The notes below the pieces were generated by a model, which saw only the letters and a list, made by a program, of their open reading frames with translations, searched no databases and was not told where the DNA came from. Below are positions 1 through 5,427 of a stretch of DNA of 5,518 bases, one piece after another (position 1 is the first letter of the stretch; the number at the start of each line of letters is the position of its first letter). This DNA comes from Pseudomonadales bacterium (GTDB lineage Bacteria > Pseudomonadota > Gammaproteobacteria > Pseudomonadales > IMCC2047): the NCBI GenBank assembly GCA_021736745.1, contig JAIPFG010000221.1:1-5518 (forward strand), written 5' to 3'. Both the position numbers and the translations under genes were made by a program.

Positions 1-380
1 AACCCTAATTGTTTATTATCTGCCTTCCTGTAAGTCACGTATTCAGTTCGCCTTACATAAGGTTTTTTTGCGTTGATTACATTAGTTTTACTTACAAACG
101 CGTACTGATGTTCCTTTTTAGAAGTACGCTTTGACATAACGCGTATCAAACCATTCTTACCTTCATTTTGTAGATATTCATCTTTAGTTAAATTGACCAC
201 TTCATAAACCGTCACCCCACCATCTTTTTCACAAAGAGCTCTGACTTTGCTATCCCAGTACGCCTTATTCAGCTCGGTGTAGATGTAAAACAGTATGACT
301 AAACCAATAAGCACTAACGGGATTAAAAACAGCAGTTTTATTATTCCTATACCTTGTTGGTTTTTATTGAAAATGATCAT
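1..380 (-). CDS. Third membrane-anchored partner (putative lipase immunity) protein, 3' end cut by window edge
   Basis: An open frame starts with ATG at 380 and runs without a stop to the left edge, giving 126 complete codons. Residues about 12-34 form one hydrophobic membrane segment after a short polar N-terminus, predicting N-in topology with the remaining domain in the periplasm. Just after the membrane come Y41-W42-D43, then C50-E-K-D53-G54-G55-x2-V58-Y59-E60, the same motif and spacing as C58-x2-D61-G-G-x2-V66-Y67 in the partner encoded at 4768-5424. Near the edge, a stretch of the form Y-R-K-x-D-x-K-x-L-G resembles R-K-I-D-G-K-T-L-G in the partner at 1984-2529. It is therefore a third, diverged family member. 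It follows lipase 2 by 11 nt, with only a weak GAAG ribosome site inside that gap and the lipase stop. Immunity function is inferred. Its own lipase, if any, would lie beyond the left edge. Confidence 0.8.
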   Translation of the reverse strand, partial: MIIFNKNQQGIGIIKLLFLIPLVLIGLVILFYIYTELNKAYWDSKVRALCEKDGGVTVYEVVNLTKDEYLQNEGKNGLIRVMSKRTSKKEHQYAFVSKTNVINAKKPYVRRTEYVTYRKADNKQLG

Positions 381-391
381 GCAGCTATACT

Positions 392-1984
392 TCAAGCGTA
401 AAAGGGGACGATGCCATAAAGACGGTCATCGCCCTGATCGCTCTCAACGCCAAGGGTCGTGCCGTTGGGGCTGTCGTCCCCGAAATAAAGCCGAGCAGTT
501 GTTGGCGTAACCCCCACCAATGAAATATCCCCGGCGATCAGCTTTAGGTTGGTTTCCTGATCAATGTAAAGCGCATCGTCCAGGTTGACATCTAGGCTGT
601 CTGAGGTGGTGATGTCTGCGGTGTTGCGGGTGATTAAAAGTTCCAGCATTTGGGCGCGATCAGTGAGGTATTGCGAGGAGTAATTGTCCGCATCGTATTT
701 TGGGTCGTCGGCGGCAGTACCGGTCAGATTTGAGGTAATAGCGAAGGGTAGGAGGTTGACTAGGGCGTAGCGGTAGCCGCGGCCCTCGTCGGTGTTTTGG
801 GTGGCTAGGGAGGCGATGGAGCCTGAAGGAATGCTACCTATGTTGAATGTTTCTCCATTCAAACCACTGACAATGGCTTCAATGGTGCTGTAAATAGCAT
901 CATGATCACTATCTGCTACTGTGATTTCCGATTGTCCAAAAAAGCCAGCAAAACCGCGCATTAAACTTTCCAGCGACATCGCCATGTCATTAAAGGCATT
1001 CAAGAATATGCTGTTTGCCATCGTGACTGTCATCATTGGATCTAATGTAGCCATAAAATTCATCACGGCCAAGCTATCTGATAGCCGGTCAATTGCGTGA
1101 TCTTCTATGACATCCGTCACCCCGCCCAATGACTCCACTTCAACTTCAACGGGTAGGCCGATATGACTACCCAAATGTGAAACTAAATCCTCTGGCGCTG
1201 TTATGTCGGTCACCGGAGTTGTTGACGCCGCTAACAAATCTGAATTAATTGCTATTTCTGTCACGGTATTTCCTATCAACCGTGCAAACTGATCAAATTC
1301 ATTGCTGCCCCAACCAATAAAGCCAGCACTGTTAAAGGTATAGGTTTCGTTAACAACAGACGGGAATATTAACGTAAACGCCGAAGCCAAGTGCCCGCCC
1401 AAGGAATAGCCTGTGACCGTCATCTGCTGATTTTCATTGATCAAACCCAAACCAGTCACATTGCTTTCTACCGAAAGAACACCATAGGTTGTCAAATTAT
1501 TACTTTGTGAAAGGACTATATACGGCTGACTGGGAGGAGCGGCTCCGATGGTAGAGATGATTTCATCGTATTTGTATTGATTGACACTACCGCTTTGCGT
1601 CAAGCGGAGATAGAAGTTCAGCATATCCACGACTTGATTACGGGAAATGCCGGACAATGCGTTGTTAAGATTGGCTTCGGTCCAGTCAGGGCCTTGACCA
1701 TCAGTACCTCGTAGAGCAAGGTAATATTCACCTGATGTTTCTTGGAATAGTGTTGCTGAAAAGCCGCTTGCTGTTGTTGCCTGTTGATAAACAACCTCAA
1801 AGCTTGAAGCAATATATGCAGCTTGCGCCTGAGAAACCCCATTTGCATCTCCTACATCATTTTGATTCAAGTTTGGATCAACCAGCTGACTTTCCAGTAG
1901 ACCGCCTGTACTACCCACTGTTAAGCCATCTGCATAAGAAGCCTGAGCCAATAGTGCTGCGTCGTATATTGATGTAATGCTCAT
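392..1984 (-). CDS. Class-3 lipase-like alpha/beta-hydrolase without RTX repeats (lipase 2)
   Basis: The 530-residue product is predicted to hydrolyse lipid esters. It has the class-3 lipase (PF01764-type) layout: an oxyanion-hole-like L91-R92-G93-T94, then the nucleophile elbow T-G192-Y193-S194-L195-G196-G-H-L. Asp249 (N-S-D-L) and His296 (D-H-A, before a D-S-L-A-V-M helix) are the best candidates to complete the triad, because both align with lipase 1. There is no N-terminal signal peptide and no cysteine. Residues 389-525 match lipase 1 residues 393-529 without gaps, about 107 of 137 identical by hand count. The protein then ends after G-D-D-R-L-Y-G-I with five unrelated residues, exactly where lipase 1 enters its RTX repeats, so it looks like a truncated derivative. 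The catalytic residues are intact. Its ATG shares one base with the stop of the upstream partner gene (TAATG) and has a strong AAAGGAG. It may be a toxin, or an inactive remnant if export needed the missing C-terminus. Confidence 0.85.
   Translation of the reverse strand: MSITSIYDAALLAQASYADGLTVGSTGGLLESQLVDPNLNQNDVGDANGVSQAQAAYIASSFEVVYQQATTASGFSATLFQETSGEYYLALRGTDGQGPDWTEANLNNALSGISRNQVVDMLNFYLRLTQSGSVNQYKYDEIISTIGAAPPSQPYIVLSQSNNLTTYGVLSVESNVTGLGLINENQQMTVTGYSLGGHLASAFTLIFPSVVNETYTFNSAGFIGWGSNEFDQFARLIGNTVTEIAINSDLLAASTTPVTDITAPEDLVSHLGSHIGLPVEVEVESLGGVTDVIEDHAIDRLSDSLAVMNFMATLDPMMTVTMANSIFLNAFNDMAMSLESLMRGFAGFFGQSEITVADSDHDAIYSTIEAIVSGLNGETFNIGSIPSGSIASLATQNTDEGRGYRYALVNLLPFAITSNLTGTAADDPKYDADNYSSQYLTDRAQMLELLITRNTADITTSDSLDVNLDDALYIDQETNLKLIAGDISLVGVTPTTARLYFGDDSPNGTTLGVESDQGDDRLYGIVPFYA
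410..820 (-). repeat. Conserved pre-RTX module, copy in lipase 2
   Basis: These 411 bp encode lipase 2 residues 389-525 and pair without gaps with 3195-3605 in lipase 1. By hand count about 107 of 137 residues are identical, including long runs such as G-R-G-Y-R-Y-A-L-V-N-L-L-P-F and D-R-A-Q-M-L-E-L-L. DNA similarity is also plain by eye, for example around the GGTAGCC/GGCGAAGG stretches of both copies. The catalytic halves are much more diverged and need gaps. The module has no name I recognise. Its position between the hydrolase and the RTX repeats suggests a linker, folding or export role. Confidence 0.85.
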
Positions 1985-2529
1985 TATTCAACTCCTTTGA
2001 ATTTCGTTAAAAATATGTTTCGAATTAGTAGTTCATGGTCACGCCGGTAATATGAATATTTTGTTTGCCTATCAGCTCCTAGCGGACAATTTATTCCACC
2101 TCCTCCAAAGTTCACTCCTAACCATTGTGCGAGCCATCCTTTACCATTTGAGGCACTTACAGCTTTCCCTAATGTTTTTCCATCAATTTTGCGAATTACG
2201 TAGCTTTGCAAAAAGCCGATTGGGCCTACACTTGAAATAGGCAAATATTCATATTGTTTGTAAACAAAGTTTTTGCTAAAGCGTTCAACATCTAAAATTT
2301 TATTACTCTCAACTAGTAAACGAGGATCAACAGATATTGAAACTTCACTTTCCGAAACAGTTTTCAAATACTCCGAACCAAGTTCAACTTTCTCATAAAC
2401 AAAAAGACCTACTTTTTCGGGATCATTACAGATTTTCTCGAACAGATAATTAGATACATGGTAATCCCACCGTAATGCGGTATAGGCGACGGCAATGACT
2501 GACACTAGAATCCACAGTCTTTTTTTCAT
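1984..2529 (-). CDS. Membrane-anchored partner (putative immunity) protein of lipase 2
   Basis: I start the gene at ATG 2529 (181 residues) rather than the upstream in-frame ATG at 2586. The 2529 start has AGGGG 7 nt upstream and gives M-K-K-R followed by a hydrophobic segment (residues about 5-19), a typical signal anchor. The 19 extra upstream residues are Arg-rich and look untranslated. The anchor should put residues from about 20 on in the periplasm. Visible marks are W21-D22 at the membrane exit, C34, V44-Y45-E46, R-K-I-D-G-K-T-L-G around residue 120, then G-W...G...C148. The same landmarks occur in the partner at 4768-5424, including the two Cys, which could form a disulfide. The D-G-G of the other two members is replaced here. 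The stop overlaps the lipase 2 start by one base and the gene carries that lipase's ribosome site, so the two are co-translated. Immunity is inferred from context; I recognise no named family. Confidence 0.8.
   Translation of the reverse strand: MKKRLWILVSVIAVAYTALRWDYHVSNYLFEKICNDPEKVGLFVYEKVELGSEYLKTVSESEVSISVDPRLLVESNKILDVERFSKNFVYKQYEYLPISSVGPIGFLQSYVIRKIDGKTLGKAVSASNGKGWLAQWLGVNFGGGGINCPLGADRQTKYSYYRRDHELLIRNIFLTKFKGVE
1992..1998 (-). promoter_or_regulatory. Ribosome binding site of lipase 2 inside partner gene
   Basis: AAAGGAG lies 7 nt before the ATG of lipase 2 and inside the last codons of the partner gene, whose stop forms TAATG with the start. The same heptamer at the same 7-nt spacing precedes lipase 1. 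Translation of each lipase is therefore probably coupled to its upstream partner. Confidence 0.85.
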
Positions 2530-2729
2530 AGCTGAACCCCTAATGTATCGGCAACCGACATCACGCGTTCTCGCACGCAACCGCACGGGTTATTTTGTAT
2601 CCCTGCCACGGGAAGCCGCAGTTTGAAGGTAGATTGATTTTGATTATTTTCTGATGGAATTGAATGCATGTCCTTTGCTCAGTAGAAGGGTGTGATATGC
2701 CGTCCCTGAGATGCCATACTAACGCCATA
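2530..2729 (-). other. 200-nt non-coding gap between lipase 1 and partner 2
   Basis: This is the only sizeable gap in the window. It contains most of an 11-bp tandem repeat, one arm of a 9-bp inverted repeat, an A/T-rich stretch (2622-2660) and the AGGGG ribosome site of the next gene. I found no well-spaced -35/-10 pair and no strong hairpin followed by a T run, so I cannot say whether the second module has its own promoter. Open frames crossing the gap have no recognisable protein features. Confidence 0.6.
2537..2541 (-). promoter_or_regulatory. Ribosome binding site deciding the start of partner 2
   Basis: AGGGG ends 7 nt before the ATG at 2529, just before codons for M-K-K-R and a hydrophobic segment. 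The alternative ATG at 2586 gives a less plausible N-terminus. This supports the 181-residue form over the 200-residue form. Confidence 0.7.
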
Positions 2730-2818
2730 CTAACGCCATGCTTGCCGGACTGATAAGCAATTATTTTTAGTCTGCTCATTGCAACGCATTAATGCATGAA
2801 AAAGTGGCCCACACCCTT
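2686..2818. repeat. 9-bp inverted repeat bounding about 133 bp at the 3' end of lipase 1
   Basis: AAGGGTGTG at 2686-2694 and its exact complement CACACCCTT at 2810-2818 face each other across 115 bp. The right arm begins within codon 655 of lipase 1, at the point where the protein stops resembling an RTX export tail and acquires its only cysteines. The enclosed segment also holds a 10-bp palindrome, GCATTAATGC (2786-2795), and the 11-bp tandem repeat. This could be a tiny non-autonomous insertion. However, no target-site duplication is visible, the repeat does not extend beyond 9 bp, and a 9-bp match could occur by chance. Confidence 0.4.
2713..2739. repeat. 11-bp tandem repeat over the lipase 1 stop codon
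   Basis: On the plus strand GCCATACTAAC occurs twice head to tail (2713-2723 and 2724-2734) and is followed by GCCAT of a third copy. The TAG stop of lipase 1 (2730-2732) lies inside the repeat. A change in copy number would move the reading frame or the stop, which suggests slipped replication at a recently formed gene end. Confidence 0.8.
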
Positions 2819-4781
2819 GGATAAAATAAACATTATTGCTCGCATCCCCACCATTGGCGACATAGGTATTCACATCATCCCCATTACCGATCTTTTTAAA
2901 GGCCAAATCCGCTAAATCACCGATACCCGGTACATCAATCACAATACGATCTTCACCCGAGTCCGCATGGGCTATATAATCATTACCATCGCCTAACTCG
3001 AAATAGTAGGTATCCTTAGCGTTGTCATAAGCGCCACCGTAAAGCACATCGTTGTCTTTGCCGCCATAAAGCTTGTCTTCACCGGCCCCACCAAAAAGAT
3101 AATCACGACCTTCGTCGCCATACAGCTCATCGTTCCCCAAATTGCCTTCGATGTGACCGGACCCACCGCCACCATGCAGAATGTCATCACCGCCTATGCC
3201 ATATAAACGGTCGTCACCCATACCGCTTTCAACACCCACCACCGGTACATTAGCACTCTCATCCCCAAAATAAATTCGATTCGTCGAATCCGTCACCCCG
3301 ACAAGCGAAATAGCGCCCGTCGTCAATTTGAGGTTGGTTGCTTGGTCGATATAGAGCGCATCCTCCTGATTTTCATCGAGGCTGTCAGAGGTGGTGATGT
3401 CCAAGGTGTTGCGGGTAATAAGTAATTCGAGCATTTGGGCGCGATCGGCCAGATATGCCGTAGAAAAATTTGCCGCATCATATTGTGGATCATCGGCTGC
3501 CGTGCCGGTCAGATTTGAGGTGATGGCGAAGGGAAGAAGGTTAACCAGGGCATAGCGGTAGCCTCGGCCTAGGTCGGTGTTTTGAGTAGAAAAATCAGCA
3601 ATAGAGCTAGCTGAAACAATAGATAGGGTTAAATTTGCATATCCGTTTCCATCTAATGTCAATCGACCTTTTATCGTTTGAATATTCGCATGCAAGGATT
3701 CCCGCCGGTCCTGCATCGTAAAATCGCCTATCGATGTATCAATATAGCCAACCCCAACGAACAACTTACCCAAACCATCAACAATACCCTCTAAGCTATC
3801 AACAAACACATTACTTGATGACTCCAGCATTATCTGATGCTGGGCAAGGCTTAATGTGCTGTCCAGCGTATGCAGTAACTCCATTACCGCTAACGAGTCT
3901 AATAGTGAACTACTGCTATGCTCTTTATACGTTTCTGGTGCACTCAATTCTTCAATAAATACATCTAATTCTTCACCGTACATGTTGTTGTAACCGGCAA
4001 TTAGATCATAACCGGTTCCACTTACATTCACTATTTCACTTGAATTAAAGTTGGCAGCCACTCCCGGAAGCTCGCCAAAAAATGCATCAACACGGGTACC
4101 GCCGAAACCTGGCCCGTTATATGTATAGGTTTCTCCTACCTCCCCAAAAAACATTCTGTTAAAGGCTGTAGCCAAGTGCCCACCCAGAGAATGTCCTGTG
4201 GTCGTTATTGATGCGGAATTTTCTCCAACCAGTTTGCCCGCGTGATCGCTCGAATTCACCACTGTGGTTTGTTCAATCCAGCTATATGTTGCCTCTCCCC
4301 CAATGGTTTCCGTAGCGAAGGGAAGAGTATTAGGGGGCAATTGAGTATCAACATGTAAAGACAGTTGAAGGATAGACTGCCCTGCTGGCGTAATAAGCTG
4401 TTGGTAATAATTATAGGCGCTTACGATCTGCTCTTCGGCTGATCCATTTTTCACAATACCGTATATATCAGCGATCAATACGTCGTTTACCGTATCGGAT
4501 TCTAGCTCAGTACCTCGAAACGCAATGGTTATTTCATGCGTTTCCTTGTGCTTAAACACAGTAGCGGAAAAACCGACCGCATCGTTGGCGTAATGATCAA
4601 GTATCGTGTAATTGTCCCAGACATAGTTGGCCAAAGTGTCAGTAAGGTTCGGGTCACCATTTGTGTCGACTTGAAGACTATTTATTACATGTTCACTACT
4701 GCTAAGAGCTATTCCACTTAAATCTCCATAAGCAGCCTGAGCTAATAATGCATTCAAATAATATTCTCTAATCGATTCCAT
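2730..4781 (-). CDS. RTX class-3 lipase (lipase 1), putative exported lipolytic toxin
   Basis: The 683-residue product is predicted to hydrolyse lipids outside the producing cell, with calcium-dependent folding of its C-terminus. Residues 1 to about 300 form the class-3 lipase core: F88-R89-G90-T91-E92 (oxyanion hole), nucleophile elbow T-G196-H197-S198-L199-G200-G-H-L, and probable Asp259 and His288, both aligned with lipase 2. Residues 393-529 are the module shared with lipase 2. Residues 521-583 are seven consecutive RTX nonapeptides. Residues 584 to about 650 resemble a usual post-RTX segment (G-D-G-N-D-Y-I, G-E-D-R-I-V-I, D-L-A-F-K-K). There is no N-terminal signal, consistent with type I secretion. 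The final 29 residues (655-683) look foreign: they hold Cys657, Cys667 and Cys675, the only cysteines in the protein, and several basic residues, unlike a type I signal. ATG 4781 overlaps the partner gene by 14 nt and has AAAGGAG at 7 nt. Whether it targets bacteria or serves nutrition is not settled by sequence. Confidence 0.88.
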   Translation of the reverse strand: MESIREYYLNALLAQAAYGDLSGIALSSSEHVINSLQVDTNGDPNLTDTLANYVWDNYTILDHYANDAVGFSATVFKHKETHEITIAFRGTELESDTVNDVLIADIYGIVKNGSAEEQIVSAYNYYQQLITPAGQSILQLSLHVDTQLPPNTLPFATETIGGEATYSWIEQTTVVNSSDHAGKLVGENSASITTTGHSLGGHLATAFNRMFFGEVGETYTYNGPGFGGTRVDAFFGELPGVAANFNSSEIVNVSGTGYDLIAGYNNMYGEELDVFIEELSAPETYKEHSSSSLLDSLAVMELLHTLDSTLSLAQHQIMLESSSNVFVDSLEGIVDGLGKLFVGVGYIDTSIGDFTMQDRRESLHANIQTIKGRLTLDGNGYANLTLSIVSASSIADFSTQNTDLGRGYRYALVNLLPFAITSNLTGTAADDPQYDAANFSTAYLADRAQMLELLITRNTLDITTSDSLDENQEDALYIDQATNLKLTTGAISLVGVTDSTNRIYFGDESANVPVVGVESGMGDDRLYGIGGDDILHGGGGSGHIEGNLGNDELYGDEGRDYLFGGAGEDKLYGGKDNDVLYGGAYDNAKDTYYFELGDGNDYIAHADSGEDRIVIDVPGIGDLADLAFKKIGNGDDVNTYVANGGDASNNVYFIQGCGPLFHALMRCNEQTKNNCLSVRQAWR
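3033..3221 (-). repeat. RTX nonapeptide array (7 units) of lipase 1
   Basis: Residues 521-583 divide exactly into seven 9-residue units of the G-G-x-G-x-D-x-(L/I)-x type: MGDDRLYGI, GGDDILHGG, GGSGHIEGN, LGNDELYGD, EGRDYLFGG, AGEDKLYGG and KDNDVLYGG. The third unit lacks the calcium-binding Asp. Such arrays fold into a calcium-bound parallel beta roll outside the cell and are typical of type I secretion substrates. In lipase 2 the array is reduced to its first unit (QGDDRLYGI). Confidence 0.92.
3195..3605 (-). repeat. Conserved pre-RTX module, copy in lipase 1
   Basis: These 411 bp encode residues 393-529 and are the partner of 410-820. The copy runs directly into the RTX array, with its last eight residues (G-D-D-R-L-Y-G-I) belonging to the first nonapeptide. 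Its unusually high similarity to the lipase 2 copy points to recent duplication or gene conversion limited to this part of the genes. Confidence 0.85.
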
Positions 4782-5424
4782 CCGCTCTCTCCTTTAATAA
4801 CGCCTTTGATACAACCACTTCTGTAAAAAAACTGGTTTTTCTTAAGTTCTGATCAACGCAACCCTTCCCGCCCAATAAATTAAAGTACCAACCCCAGGGT
4901 TTCTTCAGTACATAATTTGTTAATGACGCTATAACTTCTCCCGTTTGCCTGTTCCTGATTCCCGACCGAGTACCCGTTAAATCGTAAGGTAACGAGTTGG
5001 TCAGGTATTCGGTAAACCACTCGTATTCGCTAATCGGACTCGGAATTTCGACCTCTTCCAGTTCACCCGCTTTATTCAATGAATATCGGAAAAATTTATG
5101 TCTATCCTTTATCCCCAGCCCTTCAATAAATGCATATTTATAATTCTCTAGCTTCCACTGGAGGCCTTTTCTGGTAGCCCCATATGAGTGAAAGTAACTC
5201 TCAACACCCTCCGGAACGGTTTTATATACCCGATATCCACCATCCAGCTCACAGAGTTCATTGTGTTTGATCACCTTGTAATAATCCCACCAAGGCGCGG
5301 TCGACAATATTAATGTCACAGTAAGCGCAACAAACCAGCCACAGTATTTCTTCAGCACCCAAAAGATTAAAATTAGAACGATTAGGTATACCAAGAACTT
5401 TGCTAACAGGAATAATCCCCACAC
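4768..5424 (-). CDS. Membrane-anchored partner (putative immunity) protein of lipase 1
   Basis: The 218-residue product starts at GTG 5424, chosen because it follows a strong AGGGGGAGG by 9 nt and opens the first hydrophobic segment. Two membrane segments (residues about 3-24 and 30-44) flank a short basic turn, K25-K26-Y-C. By the positive-inside rule both termini face the periplasm. The rest is a soluble domain with W45-W46-D47, C58-x2-D61-G62-G63-x2-V66-Y67, then R-N-R-Q-T-G-E-V-I around residue 160, and G178-W179...G-G...C189. The partner at 1984-2529 has the same layout but a single anchor; the Cys pair (58 and 189 here) could form a disulfide. The 3' end overlaps the lipase 1 start by 14 nt and supplies its ribosome site, so the two proteins are made together. 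A protector that intercepts its lipase at the periplasmic face is the best guess. A secretion or folding helper is the main alternative. I recognise no named family. Confidence 0.8.
   Translation of the reverse strand: MWGLFLLAKFLVYLIVLILIFWVLKKYCGWFVALTVTLILSTAPWWDYYKVIKHNELCELDGGYRVYKTVPEGVESYFHSYGATRKGLQWKLENYKYAFIEGLGIKDRHKFFRYSLNKAGELEEVEIPSPISEYEWFTEYLTNSLPYDLTGTRSGIRNRQTGEVIASLTNYVLKKPWGWYFNLLGGKGCVDQNLRKTSFFTEVVVSKALLKERADGID
4789..4795 (-). promoter_or_regulatory. Ribosome binding site of lipase 1 inside partner gene
   Basis: AAAGGAG ends 7 nt before the lipase 1 ATG and lies within the last codons of the 218-residue partner gene. It is identical in sequence and spacing to the site of lipase 2, although the overlap here is 14 nt rather than 1 nt. 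It supports coupled translation in both modules. Confidence 0.85.
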
Positions 5425-5427
5425 TTC

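Noticed and set aside
295..510. Plus-strand open frame of 71 codons
   Set aside because: It lies across the end of lipase 2 and the start of the third partner, both well supported on the other strand; it is rich in Arg and Cys, shows no domain and is a shadow frame.
2527..2586. Longer N-terminus for partner 2 from ATG 2586
   Set aside because: The 19 added residues are Arg-rich and would sit ahead of a clean M-K-K-R signal anchor that has its own AGGGG site.
2560..2729. Promoter or terminator in the gap
   Set aside because: Candidate -35/-10 pairs had spacings far from 17 nt and no hairpin with a T run was present. The T run at 2516-2526 simply encodes the Lys codons of partner 2.
2561..2779. 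Minus-strand open frame of 72 codons bridging the lipase 1 end and the gap
   Set aside because: No good ribosome site, no recognisable features, and it runs through the tandem repeat and into the next gene's leader; most likely chance.
2713..2800. Integron attC-like site (GCGTTAGTAT motifs)
   Set aside because: GTTAGTA does not match the GTTRRRY core and no paired core site in the right arrangement was found; the motif is explained by the 11-bp tandem repeat.
392..4781. Lipases as T6SS effectors proven by context
   Set aside because: No VgrG, PAAR, Hcp or adaptor gene is visible and RTX repeats favour type I export, so the route is left open.
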